This document shows positions 33,820 through 42,404 of a DNA stretch of 64,000 nucleotides, in pieces. The notes beneath the pieces are model-generated. The model searched no databases, was not told the origin of the DNA, and saw nothing but the letters and a program-made list of their open reading frames with translations. The stretch lies in NCBI GenBank assembly GCA_963711465.1, contig CAVQEG010000001.1:2604001-2668000 (forward strand), written 5' to 3'. The stretch comes from CAVQEG01 sp963711465 (GTDB lineage Bacteria; Bacteroidota; Ignavibacteria; OLB7). Within the stretch, counting starts at the first letter, position 1, and every line of letters starts with the position of its first letter. A program made the position numbers and the translations under genes.

Positions 33820-34617
33820 CTACAGCCCCGCGTCGAAGTCGGTGCTGTCCGACTCGTCTGGCGGCACATCGTCCACCACTGGTTTCCCGTTCAAACCGTT
33901 GCCCGTGTCGTCCCACCGGAGGTTGTCCAGAATTGCCCGTACCCTGGGGAGGAAGTCGGACCCGGCCGAAGCGGGGTAGTGCGTGACGACGTAGAAAGGA
34001 ATGCTGTCATGGCGACCGACGCAGACGTATCCCTCATACTTCTCGCCGTCGACGAAGGTCGAGTGGAAGTGTGATTCGACCGCCCAGGGACATTCGCGTC
34101 GGGCCGCGGCACCGTCCTCGCGTGGCTCCCACCCGTTGGCCGGCATCAGCGCGGTGCTGTCACCGACGATCCTGCGATGCAGCGCCTTGAGCGTCGTGCC
34201 GGCCGACGGCAGCAGAATCTTCATGTACGTGGCGGTATCCAGCGTGTTGTTCGAATTCGAAAAGAACTGCACGCCGGACTCCTGCGACGTACTGATCCGC
34301 TCTCCCTGGATGATGCCCTTTGGCACGTATGTGCTGAACGGCAGCATGTCGTCGTCGACGAGTCGGAACGGGACGACTTCGTCTTCACCGTGCAACACGA
34401 TGGTATCGCGCTTCTCGGCCGCCCGCGTGGCGACCGCGCGCGTCGGATGCGTCGCCGGAGCCACCGTATCGACGGCATCGGGTCCGCTCGAGGAAGGGGT
34501 TCCTCCGCATCCCGCGACGAGCGCTGCTGCGAGGCATACGCAGAGGACGGGAACCTTGCGGAGCGCGCTGCGGCCGCAGCCGAGCCGGCGACGATCGGTT
34601 TCGAAGCGATTGGACAT
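33820..34617 (-). CDS. Lipoprotein, paralogue of the one at 36036
   Basis: Lipoprotein of 265 residues. A basic start (RFETDRRRLGCGRSALRK), a hydrophobic segment and the lipobox LVAGC give a mature N-terminus of CGGTPSSSG followed by a disordered linker. The folded part (about residues 70-250) shares an ordered set of motifs with the protein at 36036: FRLVDDDMLPFSTYVP, DTATYMKILLPSAG, RECPWAVESHFHS, YEGYVCVGRHD, IPFYVVTHYP and FLPRVRAILDNLRWDD. It ends in an acidic tail (DESDSTDFDAGL). Two conserved Cys (ECPWA and VCVGRH) may form a disulphide. Family not recognised, function unknown. Divergent from the P450 gene, with 97 bp between starts. Confidence 0.8.
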   Translation of the reverse strand: MSNRFETDRRRLGCGRSALRKVPVLCVCLAAALVAGCGGTPSSSGPDAVDTVAPATHPTRAVATRAAEKRDTIVLHGEDEVVPFRLVDDDMLPFSTYVPKGIIQGERISTSQESGVQFFSNSNNTLDTATYMKILLPSAGTTLKALHRRIVGDSTALMPANGWEPREDGAAARRECPWAVESHFHSTFVDGEKYEGYVCVGRHDSIPFYVVTHYPASAGSDFLPRVRAILDNLRWDDTGNGLNGKPVVDDVPPDESDSTDFDAGL

Positions 34618-34714
34618 TATTGGTGCTGGTTCCGGTGCTCCGGTCGCGCATGCAGTTGGTTCGCATGTCCGCTCCGGAACAACCTCTATTATACGTGTTT
34701 GAATTCTAGCTGAT

Positions 34715-36052
34715 ATGACATCGAACCTCCCGATGAAGCCACCCGGTCCCCCGGATCGATTCTACGTCGGACAGTTGCCCGCGCTGCGTCGGAACCCGCT
34801 GCAGACGCTGGCGCGGTGGGCCCGCGACTACGGCGACATCGTCAGCACGACGGCTGCCGGGGTCGACATCTGGATGCTCAATCATCCCGAGATGATCGAG
34901 CAGGTATTGATGCGCGACAACCGGAAATTCATCAAGCCGCAACTGCTGCGAGACGGCGGAGAGCTGCTTGGAAACGGCCTGCTTACCAGCGAGGGCGACG
35001 TCTGGCTGCGACAGCGGCGGCTGGCCGCGCCGGCATTCCATCGTCACCGGATCGACTCGTACGCCGGAGTAATGGTCGAGTACACCGAGCGAACGCTCGA
35101 CACATGGAGCGACGGAGAGCAACGGGATATTCATCAGGATATGATGCGGCTGACGCTGGAGATCGTGGGCAAGACGCTCTTCGACGCAAACGTAGCCGAC
35201 GAGGCGCCGCAGATCGGCGCTGCGCTCGAGGTCGCGCTCCAGCGGTTCGTCGATCGACTCAGTTTCATCCGTCTGCTCGATTTCCTGCCGCTTCCGCGGA
35301 ACGTTCGCTTCAGTCGCGCGCGCCGCACGCTCGACGCGATCATCTACGACGTCATCCGCGAGCGGCGCGAGAGCGGAGGCGATGCGGGCGACCTGCTGTC
35401 GATGCTCCTGGCCGCCCGTGACGACGACGGCAGCGGTATGGACGATCGACAGCTGCGCGACGAGATAATGACGCTCCTGCTCGCCGGACACGAGACCACG
35501 GCAATCGCACTGTCATGGACCTGGTACCTGCTGTCGCTGAATCCGGCGGTCGAAGCGCGGCTGCACGCCGAGGTGGATGACGTGCTCCGGGGGAGCGTTC
35601 CGCGAGTCGAGGACCTCGAGCGGCTCCCGTACACGACGAACGTGGTACGCGAGACGATGCGGCTGTTTCCACCGGCGTGGCGCGTGGGTCGCGAAGCGAC
35701 CGAGGCAGTGGAGGTGGCGGGATACCGGCTGGAAGCCGGAACGCAGGTGCTGATGAGTCAGTGGACCGTGCATCGCGATCCGCGCTGGTGGGATCGGCCG
35801 GAGGAATTCGACCCGGATCGCTGGACACCTGCAATGGAAGCTGCCCTTCCCCGCTTCGCCTACTTCCCCTTCGGCGGAGGCCCCCGCCGCTGCATCGGAG
35901 ATCATTTCGCGATGATGGAGGCGACGCTGCTGGTGGCCACGATCGCTCGCCGCTATCGACTGCGCCTGGTGGCGGATCATCCGGTGGATTTCTTCCCCAC
36001 GATCACGCTGCGGCCGAAGTACGGAATGCAGATTATCACCGAGAGGCGCTGA
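34715..36052 (+). CDS. Cytochrome P450
   Basis: Soluble bacterial P450 of 445 residues. The proline-rich start (KPPGPPDRFYVGQL), helix C WLRQRRLAAPAFHR, the I-helix oxygen-binding motif LLLAGHETTAIAL near 257, the ExxR pair ETMRLFPPAWRVGRE near 312, the PERF-like region WDRPEEFDPDRW, and the heme loop FPFGGGPRRCIGDHFA with the axial Cys near 392 are all intact. It resembles the fatty-acid/terpenoid hydroxylase group of bacteria (CYP102/CYP110-like). Substrate is unknown. No ferredoxin or reductase gene is nearby, so electrons must come from elsewhere. The last 17 bp overlap the convergent lipoprotein gene. The two flanking lipoproteins are paralogues of each other. Confidence 0.93.
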   Translation: MTSNLPMKPPGPPDRFYVGQLPALRRNPLQTLARWARDYGDIVSTTAAGVDIWMLNHPEMIEQVLMRDNRKFIKPQLLRDGGELLGNGLLTSEGDVWLRQRRLAAPAFHRHRIDSYAGVMVEYTERTLDTWSDGEQRDIHQDMMRLTLEIVGKTLFDANVADEAPQIGAALEVALQRFVDRLSFIRLLDFLPLPRNVRFSRARRTLDAIIYDVIRERRESGGDAGDLLSMLLAARDDDGSGMDDRQLRDEIMTLLLAGHETTAIALSWTWYLLSLNPAVEARLHAEVDDVLRGSVPRVEDLERLPYTTNVVRETMRLFPPAWRVGREATEAVEVAGYRLEAGTQVLMSQWTVHRDPRWWDRPEEFDPDRWTPAMEAALPRFAYFPFGGGPRRCIGDHFAMMEATLLVATIARRYRLRLVADHPVDFFPTITLRPKYGMQIITERR

Positions 36053-36746
36053 GCGACGTGCCGTCGTTCCACCGGAAATGGTCGCGGATCACCTGGAAAC
36101 GCGGCAGCAGCTCGTCGGCCAGCGAGTCGGGGTAGTACTGCAGCACGTAGAACGCCGTTCCGTAGTGCCATCCGATGCACGCCTGACCGCTATAGCCGTA
36201 GTCGTCGCTCAGCTGGAGCGACCGCTCCGCCCATGGGCACGCACCGGACCCACCGCTTGGCCGGACATGCACTCCCCGATCGGTGAGCCCGCTCTCCACC
36301 ATTGTCTGCATCTGATCGACGTTCATCCGAAACGCCGGCAGGAAGACGTGGATGTACGCGTCGTCGTCCGGTTCGCCATCGATCAGCGCAAGGAACCTCA
36401 CTCCCGTCCCCTGCTCGCTCTTCCCGATGCGCAGCTGCATCTCGTCGACAGGGTATGCGGTCGAGAACGGCAGCGTGTCACCCACCCGGGCGAGTCGAAC
36501 GCGGTGCGGCCGGCCGTCGATCTCGATGGTGTCGGAGAACATCGGTCCGTGATATCCGGTGATCCCGTCGGATCCGGCACCCGGTTCGCTGGCGGTGTGC
36601 TGTCGATTCGACGTCGCGCTCGACGCGCCGTCGGCGGGCACGTCCGGCGCGTCGTGCACTCGACTGGAACCGGAGTCGCAGGCGGCGAGAATGGCGATGA
36701 CCATCAGCGCGAGAATCGCGATGGCGGTGAACCGTCGGACGTTCAT
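36036..36746 (-). CDS. Lipoprotein, paralogue of the one at 33820
   Basis: Lipoprotein of 236 residues with a short signal (FTAIAILALMVIAILAAC) and a disordered linker. The folded region matches the neighbour at 33820 in order: RLARVGDTLPFSTAYP, DDDAYIHVFLPAF, GACPWAERSLQLS, YSGQACIGWHYG, TAFYVLQYYPDS, and LLPRFQVIRDHFRWND. The two Cys of the shared motifs are conserved. No known domain is recognised. The 3' end overlaps the P450 gene by 17 bp on the opposite strand, an unusual convergent overlap. The pair brackets the P450, which suggests a local duplication or a shared role at the envelope. Confidence 0.8.
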   Translation of the reverse strand: MNVRRFTAIAILALMVIAILAACDSGSSRVHDAPDVPADGASSATSNRQHTASEPGAGSDGITGYHGPMFSDTIEIDGRPHRVRLARVGDTLPFSTAYPVDEMQLRIGKSEQGTGVRFLALIDGEPDDDAYIHVFLPAFRMNVDQMQTMVESGLTDRGVHVRPSGGSGACPWAERSLQLSDDYGYSGQACIGWHYGTAFYVLQYYPDSLADELLPRFQVIRDHFRWNDGTSLSASR

Positions 36747-36897
36747 GGACTGAATCGAATTCGAGATGGTTGCGAGGTCGTTCGCGGCGCGGCGGGCACC
36801 GCGGGCACGCCGGTTACAGGACGATCTGCCGGACGTCTACAGGTGACCGTACCAGAAGTCTACGCGCCGGGTGGCGCACGAAGAGGACGCACAAACT

Positions 36898-38142
36898 ATG
36901 GAACTCAACGGGATTCAGCGGAGGCATCTGCTCGTCGCTCTGGCGCTCATCGCAGTGCTCCTCGGTGGATGCAGCGACTCCTCGACATCACCCGAGCCGC
37001 CGCGAGAACTGACCCGCGCCGAGTCGCAACTGGTCGAGGCCGACAACTCGTTCGGACTGAACGTATTCAGACGAATCGTCGAAGCCGAGCCGCCAGACAG
37101 GAACGTATTCATATCCCCCACCAGCATTGCCATGGCGCTCGGCATGACGCTCAACGGTGCCGAGGGGGCCACGCGCGACTCGATGCAGCGGACGCTGGCG
37201 CTCGACGGAATATCCCGCGCGGACATCAACGCCTCCTACCGCAGTCTGATCGACCTGCTGCGCGGTCTCGACCCGGCGGTGAAGTTCCAGATCGCCAATT
37301 CCATCTGGTACCGCCAGGGGCTCGACGTCCGCCAGGAATTCGTCGACACCAATTCCCGCTACTTCGACGCGGTCACCCGGGCGCTCGACTTCACTGCTCC
37401 GGACGCGGCAGAGACGATCAACGCGTGGGTCAGGGAGAATACGAACGGCAGAATCCAGTCGATCGTCTCGCCGCCGATCCCCGACGACCTCGTAATGTTC
37501 CTCATCGATGCGATCTACTTCAAGGGTGACTGGTCGGTGAAATTCGACACCGACGACACGCGCGACGCACCGTTCACGCTGTCCGGCGGTACGACGACAT
37601 CAGTGCCGATGATGTATCGGAGGGACGACAAGCTGCTGCACTATGAAGATTCGAACGTGGTGGCAGTTGATCTGCCGTACGGCAACGGACTCTACAGCAT
37701 GACGCTCGTGCTGCCGAAGCGCGGCACGATCGATTCGCTTGCCAACGCGATGACGCCTGCGATGTGGGACCGGTGGATTTCCTCGATGGGCACCGGTGCC
37801 GGGCTCATCTATCTGCCACGTTTCACCGCGCAGTACGAAACGACGCTGAAGGACGTGCTGAGCGCGCTCGGGATGGGTGTAGCCTTCAGCGACACGGCCG
37901 ACTTCAGCGGCATCCGCGCCGCGGGCGGCCTTCGCATCAGCGAGGTGCGCCACAAGACGTTCGTGCAGGTGGACGAAGCGGGCACCGAGGCGGCCGCGGT
38001 GACGTCGGTCGAAGTGGGCACCACGGCGGCACCCGAGGAATTCGTCTTCCGCGCCGATCACCCCTTCCTCTATGCGATTCGCGAGCGCCACTCGGGAACG
38101 ATTCTGTTTGTCGGCAGGATGATGGATCCGTCGGCCGGATAG
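36898..38142 (+). CDS. Serpin-family protease inhibitor, lipoprotein
   Basis: Serpin of 414 residues, anchored as a lipoprotein (signal LLVALALIAVLLGGC). The core has the family elements NVFISPTSIAMALGMTLNGA, VKFQIANSIWYRQGL, ETINAWVRENTNGRIQ, FLIDAIYFKGDW, YSMTLVLPKRG, the breach region RHKTFVQVDEAGTEAAAVTS and the C-terminal HPFLYAIRERHSGTILFVGR. The hinge EAGTEAAAV with small residues at P12-P9 is of the inhibitory type. Counting from the hinge Glu as P17 puts P1-P1' at about Thr-Ala in VEVGTTAAPEE, which would favour elastase- or subtilisin-like proteases (inference). ATG 36898 is preferred over GTG 36871. The deaminase gene starts 20 bp downstream. Confidence 0.93.
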   Translation: MELNGIQRRHLLVALALIAVLLGGCSDSSTSPEPPRELTRAESQLVEADNSFGLNVFRRIVEAEPPDRNVFISPTSIAMALGMTLNGAEGATRDSMQRTLALDGISRADINASYRSLIDLLRGLDPAVKFQIANSIWYRQGLDVRQEFVDTNSRYFDAVTRALDFTAPDAAETINAWVRENTNGRIQSIVSPPIPDDLVMFLIDAIYFKGDWSVKFDTDDTRDAPFTLSGGTTTSVPMMYRRDDKLLHYEDSNVVAVDLPYGNGLYSMTLVLPKRGTIDSLANAMTPAMWDRWISSMGTGAGLIYLPRFTAQYETTLKDVLSALGMGVAFSDTADFSGIRAAGGLRISEVRHKTFVQVDEAGTEAAAVTSVEVGTTAAPEEFVFRADHPFLYAIRERHSGTILFVGRMMDPSAG

Positions 38143-38162
38143 GCACGGTCCGGATGGTTCGA

Positions 38163-38639
38163 ATGATGAATCTGCAGGAAACCCACATGCGGCGGGCGAT
38201 CGATCTGGCGGTCAGGAACGTGCGATCTGGCCACGGCGGTCCGTTCGGAGCGGTCGTCGTTCGCAATGGAGAAATCATCGCCGAAGGCGTCAACGCGGTT
38301 ACGGCTACGAACGATCCGACGGCACATGCGGAGATCGTGGCGATTCGCGAGGCATGTCGTCGTCTCGGGACGTTCCGGCTCGACGGGTGCGAATTGTACT
38401 GTTCGTGCGAACCATGCCCGATGTGTCTTGGCGCGATCTACTGGGCGCACATCGACCGCGTCTTCTATGGAGCAAGCGCCGATGAAGCGAGCGCAGCGGG
38501 GTTCGACGACGACTTCATCTATCGACAGATCTCCATCCCGCCACCCGACCGTGTGATTCCGATGCGGCCGCTGCTCGGCCACGAGGCGATGCGCGCGTTC
38601 GACGCGTGGAACGGTTCGGAGTCGAGCATCCCGTACTGA
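38163..38639 (+). CDS. guaD: Guanine deaminase (nucleoside deaminase family)
   Basis: Zinc-dependent deaminase of 158 residues, closely resembling the B. subtilis GuaD type that converts guanine to xanthine. Motifs are GHGGPFGAVVVRNGEIIAEG, NDPTAHAEIVAIR (zinc His and catalytic Glu), SCEPCPMCLGAIYWA (two zinc Cys), and the GuaD-type AGFDDDFIYRQI. The C-terminal region reaching W near the end (FDAWNGSESSIPY) is also typical. The start may be ATG 38154, 38163 or 38166. It could also act on related purines; a tRNA adenosine deaminase is less likely because the FDD-FIY segment is GuaD-like. It lies 20 bp after the serpin stop, an odd functional pairing. Confidence 0.9.
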   Translation: MMNLQETHMRRAIDLAVRNVRSGHGGPFGAVVVRNGEIIAEGVNAVTATNDPTAHAEIVAIREACRRLGTFRLDGCELYCSCEPCPMCLGAIYWAHIDRVFYGASADEASAAGFDDDFIYRQISIPPPDRVIPMRPLLGHEAMRAFDAWNGSESSIPY

Positions 38640-38722
38640 CGCCGGACCGACGGTGGATGCGACGGCGGAAGGTTGCGTAACTTCAGCGTTTTTCTTCCGA
38701 CCAGCAGACACGAAGGTCCGAG

Positions 38723-40294
38723 ATGGCATCAGAGCGAAAGGAGCGATTCGAGACGACCAGCGGCATCGAAATTCCACCATACCTGCAGCCCGAGGAGGGG
38801 TGCGGTTCTCTCGAGAAACCTGGCGAGTACCCGTACACACGGGGCGTCTATCCGACGATGTACCGGGGTCGATTCTGGACGATGCGGCAGTACGCGGGCT
38901 TCGGAACGGCAGAGGAATCCAACCGGCGCTATCGCTATCTGCTCTCCCAGGGCGTCACCGGTCTGTCGGTGGCGTTCGACCTGCCGACGCAGATCGGCTA
39001 CGACTCGGACGATCCGATGGCCGAGGGGGAAGTCGGCAAGGTCGGCGTGGCGATCGACTCGCTGGCGGACATCGAGACGCTCTTCGACGGCATTGCACTG
39101 GCGGACGTCTCGACCTCGATGACGATCAACGCCACCGCATCGACGCTCCTGGCCTTCTACGTGGCGCTCGCCCGCCGACAGGGCGCGGATCTGGCGGCGC
39201 TCAACGGGACGGTGCAGAACGACATTCTCAAGGAGTACGCTGCGCGCGGCACCTACATCTATCCGCCACGGCCGTCGATGCGGCTGATCACCGACACCTT
39301 CGCCTGGTGTTCGGCCGAACTGCCGAGCTGGAACACGATTTCGATCAGCGGCTACCACATCCGTGAAGCGGGTTCGACTGCAGCGCAGGAACTCGCCTTC
39401 ACGCTGTCCAACGCGATCGCATACACCGCAGCGGCCATCGAGGCAGGGCTCGACGTCGACACGTTCGCGGCGCGACTGAGCTTCTTCTTCAACATTCACA
39501 ACAATTTCTTCGAGGAGGTGGCGAAGCTGCGCGCGGCGCGGCGCATGTGGGCTCGCATCATGCGTGAGCGGTTCGGAGCGAAGAATCCGAAGAGCATGAT
39601 GCTCCGGTTCCACTCACAGACCGCCGGATCGACGCTGACGGCGCAGCAGGTGGAGACGAACATCGTTCGCGTGGCGCTGCAATCTGCTGCCGCGGTACTT
39701 GGCGGAACGCAGTCGCTGCACACGAACGGATTCGACGAAGCGCTCGGGCTGCCGAACGAGCGCGCGGCGCGAACCGCACTGCGGACGCAGCAGGTGATTG
39801 CGCACGAGTCGGGAATGGCCGACACGATCGATCCGCTGGCTGGCAGCTACTACGTGGAGTACCTCACCGACGAGATCGAGCGGCTGGCGGATGGGTACAT
39901 CGAGCGGATCGACGACATGGGTGGAGCGGTCAAGGCGATCGAATCTCGATTCGTGCAGAACGAAATCGCGAAAGCGGCTTACGACGCACAGCTGCGAATC
40001 GAGAACGGTGAGGACGTCGTGGTAGGCGTCAATCGCTATCAGGTCGAGGAGCCGCCGATGGAGGACGTGCTGACGGTGGACGACGCGTTGCGCGAGAAAC
40101 AGATCGAGCGGCTGGCGTCGGTGAAGGCGGGCAGGAGTGCGGCGGACGTCGACCGATGTCTCACAGCGATCGGCGTTGCTGCGGCGGGTACGGAGAATCT
40201 GATGCCCCGTATTCTTGCAGCGGTCGAATCCTACGCCACCCTGGGCGAGATCGCCAACGTGCTGCGAACCGTCTGGGGCGAATTCACCGATTGA
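38723..40294 (+). CDS. Methylmalonyl-CoA mutase large subunit (substrate domain)
   Basis: Acyl-CoA mutase catalytic domain of 523 residues without the C-terminal B12-binding domain, so it needs a separate small subunit encoded elsewhere. Substrate residues fit methylmalonyl-CoA: TMYRGRFWTMRQYAGFG contains the family's Tyr, and YPPRPSMRLITDTFAW contains the Arg that separates it from isobutyryl-CoA mutases. Other blocks are GLSVAFDLPTQIGYDSDD, SMTINATASTLLAFYV, GTVQNDILKEYAARGTYIYP, SISGYHIREAGSTAAQE, LRFHSQTAGSTLTAQQ, and LGGTQSLHTNGFDEALGLP. It interconverts succinyl- and methylmalonyl-CoA, in propionate metabolism or the 3-hydroxypropionate-type routes. No epimerase, chaperone (MeaB) or small subunit gene is present in the window. 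Confidence 0.94.
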   Translation: MASERKERFETTSGIEIPPYLQPEEGCGSLEKPGEYPYTRGVYPTMYRGRFWTMRQYAGFGTAEESNRRYRYLLSQGVTGLSVAFDLPTQIGYDSDDPMAEGEVGKVGVAIDSLADIETLFDGIALADVSTSMTINATASTLLAFYVALARRQGADLAALNGTVQNDILKEYAARGTYIYPPRPSMRLITDTFAWCSAELPSWNTISISGYHIREAGSTAAQELAFTLSNAIAYTAAAIEAGLDVDTFAARLSFFFNIHNNFFEEVAKLRAARRMWARIMRERFGAKNPKSMMLRFHSQTAGSTLTAQQVETNIVRVALQSAAAVLGGTQSLHTNGFDEALGLPNERAARTALRTQQVIAHESGMADTIDPLAGSYYVEYLTDEIERLADGYIERIDDMGGAVKAIESRFVQNEIAKAAYDAQLRIENGEDVVVGVNRYQVEEPPMEDVLTVDDALREKQIERLASVKAGRSAADVDRCLTAIGVAAAGTENLMPRILAAVESYATLGEIANVLRTVWGEFTD

Positions 40295-40400
40295 CCCGAC
40301 CCAAAAAACGCCCGCCGCCAAATCACCCGCACTCCCAACCGATTACCCCGCCCCGGCAGCCGGAGGATTCAGCCAGCGCCGGCACCGTCACCTCTCCCAC

Positions 40401-40438
40401 AAAAAAAAGGAAGCGGTCCCCCAGAACTGAGGAACCGC
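40401..40438 (-). terminator. Intrinsic terminator, leftward
   Basis: An 8-bp stem (40413-40420 with 40431-40438, one G-U pair in the leftward RNA) followed leftward by eight T (40408-40401). It would stop transcripts arriving from the leftward gene at 40886, or read-through from beyond. Confidence 0.7.
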
Positions 40439-40446
40439 CTCTCGGG

Positions 40447-40476
40447 AGGTGGTGGCCCCCCCCGAAGCCACCACCT
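40447..40476. terminator. Second hairpin, convergent spacer
   Basis: Perfect 10-bp stem AGGTGGTGGC / GCCACCACCT with a 10-nt C-rich loop. No T-tract on either side. It may end the mutase transcript. Confidence 0.45.
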
Positions 40477-40587
40477 GGAAAACGAACTTTGCTCTGAAGA
40501 TAACACGCGAGGGCGGCGAAATGTTCCACCTGCAGGTCAAGATATCTTCATCCGTATCCGAAGCTGCGACGGGAGGGCAGAAACGCA

Positions 40588-40620
40588 ACGACGCCCGATC
40601 GAAGATCGATCGGGCGTCGT
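40588..40620. terminator. Long hairpin, convergent spacer
   Basis: Perfect 15-bp stem (40588-40602 with 40606-40620) around a 3-nt loop. No T-tract. It is the first structure met by the leftward transcript from the gene at 40886. Confidence 0.5.
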
Positions 40621-40885
40621 CATATCGAACCAACCCATACTGAGGGATCGCTTCACTCGAAATACCGGATCACGCGTCGTTCATCGATGCAATGCATATG
40701 AAGCGTCGTCGTTCGGGAAAATCTGGTCCGATGGCGCCGAAGCGCCACCGGACCTGCTGACGTTTCGTGCCGGCGCGGCCTGCCCATAGCCCCCGTACGG
40801 TCGTGGTGAGGGGGCGCCGCGGCGGCACTGAAAACGTACTCACGGCAGGAAGCGGGAAGCTGCCGTGTGCATGATCGAATCCGTG

Positions 40886-41224
40886 TTACCGGAGCCGACT
40901 GGATGAGACAGGAGTGTGAACCGTCTCAACGGTCTCGTTGGAATTTTCTCTGGCCATGTCGGAGATGGCGTCGCCGGAACCGCAGTCGGTTCGCCTCGGC
41001 ATTGGCGCATGCATTCGTCCGAGCATCTCAACCTTCCGAGCGGTCGCATCGGCGGCATCGGAGGGAGCATCATTCGTCCGGGAGTCGACGCGAACGACCG
41101 AGGCGCTGCGGCGCGTGGTCGTCTGATCGGTCGTTCCCACATTCGGTATCGAGGTCATGCCGGTCAGAGCGAGAACGGCACAGGAGCCGATGATCGCGAG
41201 GCCGGGAAAAAATTTTGTCTTCAT
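40886..41224 (-). CDS. Small predicted secreted protein
   Basis: Protein of 112 residues from the ATG at 41224. A signal-peptide-like start (KTKFFPGLAIIGSCAVLALT) is followed by a hydrophilic tail rich in Thr, Ser, Asp and Arg (TTDQTTTRRSASVVRVDSRT). No family is recognised, and the tail looks disordered. Support is the clear signal, a run of hairpin terminators downstream and isolation in a gene-poor interval. The competing frame at 40840-41142 on the same strand has no such features. Function unknown; it could be a small exported protein or a decaying gene. Confidence 0.5.
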   Translation of the reverse strand: MKTKFFPGLAIIGSCAVLALTGMTSIPNVGTTDQTTTRRSASVVRVDSRTNDAPSDAADATARKVEMLGRMHAPMPRRTDCGSGDAISDMARENSNETVETVHTPVSSSRLR

Positions 41225-42404
41225 GCTGTCCACGAACAAGTGAGGTCAATGCATCCAGGTACCCGAGTGCTGCACCGAGGGCGGGCACTGAAGGGTGAAT
41301 GCAGGACCGCGGCGGCTGTTCCCACAACAGCGTGAGACATGAAACAAGGTCGATCTCATTGCTCACCCACGGGTTCGAGAGGTCCAGAAACGAACGCGTG
41401 ACGCCGCGGCCGGCATTCGGGGGACGTCCCACCATCGTGGTCAGCGATGATGGATATGGCGTCGTGCCCAGCGACGCCGAGTGCTCCGGGCCCCGTGCCC
41501 ACAGGGCGGGAGCGTGTGTGTGCCCACTGAAATGCTCTAGCAGCAGAAAACGGGTTGTCAACGTCCGGATATGAATCCGGACACGTCTGCCGTACACACT
41601 GCGATGACCGCGGAAGACTCACGTCGGAGCCGGAGGCGCGGAACGCGGCAGAGCGCACGAAACTTCATGCAGGGGTCTGGAAAAGAAGAGGAAGCGTCTG
41701 GATGGGTGGGTCTGAGATCGGCTGGGATCCGGTGCGGGTCGAGGACCGACCACACCGTGAAATCGAGGTCGTGTGTCGCCGGCTGAGGACGCCGATGAAC
41801 CACACATCGTCGCATCAATCACCGCGAGACGGTGTTGTGCGTGATTGCCCGTAGTTGATGCCCAGTAATCGCAGACTGATGCTGTGCCCCATCCTGTCGA
41901 TGCCTCGAACTGTGCTGCCGTGATCCCTTGCCCGTGGACCGATCGGCTTCAAGGCGTCGAAACGGAAAAGATCGTTCAGCGTTCCCGTTGTGCCCGGGGA
42001 TTGCGCTGTGTTCAGTCTCAAATACGGGGGCAAAGATATCCGTGGGCGCTGGAGATCGTTCGTCAGGTCGCTGGAACTTTTCAGAAATCGTGATGGAATT
42101 TCACGGGCGCTTCACTATGTTTGCCCGCGACCGGGTTCAGCCCATGACAGTACTTAATGGAGTATCCTCCATCGGGTAGCGTCGGTCCAGACGCGTCACC
42201 GTGAGGCCGGTCAGGTCCAACAGGGTCCAGCAGCTCACCGAGCTCCTTCCTGTTTCCACTCGTAGAGATTCCAACGTCGTGCCGTAGCGGCAGCACTGCC
42301 CCTGCGCGCACGGGCGGTACGTATGCTGTGCCGTGGTCGCTTCCGACCGCCGCACCCGCGTCCGCCTTCAGGTCCAGCTAACGGTCCAATGGTCCAGGTC
42401 CACA
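41225..42404. other. 1.2-kb gene-poor interval upstream of the ATPase regulator
   Basis: No open frame here has protein-like sequence or a known motif. Several frames of 60-100 codons overlap on both strands and look like chance. A 6-bp inverted repeat (ATGGAG / CTCCAT, 42157-42172) and the GGTCCA repeats (42184-42402) are the only structures seen. It is a candidate regulatory region or the site of a lost gene. Confidence 0.5.
42184..42402 (+). repeat. Cluster of seven GGTCCA direct repeats
   Basis: GGTCCA occurs at 42184, 42214, 42224, 42371, 42383, 42391 and 42397. The last four lie within 32 bp and end 2 nt before the ATG of the ATPase regulator. Random expectation in this length is well below one copy. 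It is a possible binding-site array for the adjacent regulator or another protein. Confidence 0.6.

Larger units (their letters stand above)
40295..40885. other. Hairpin-rich convergent spacer
   Basis: 591 bp between the convergent mutase and small-protein genes. It holds three separate hairpins (see 40401, 40447 and 40588) and two homopolymer runs (A8 at 40401-40408 and C8 at 40456-40463), and no convincing gene. Confidence 0.6.

Noticed and set aside
38723..40294. Isobutyryl-CoA mutase instead of methylmalonyl-CoA mutase
   Set aside because: The Tyr and Arg that define methylmalonyl-CoA specificity are both present in TMYRGRFWTMRQYAG and PSMRLITD.
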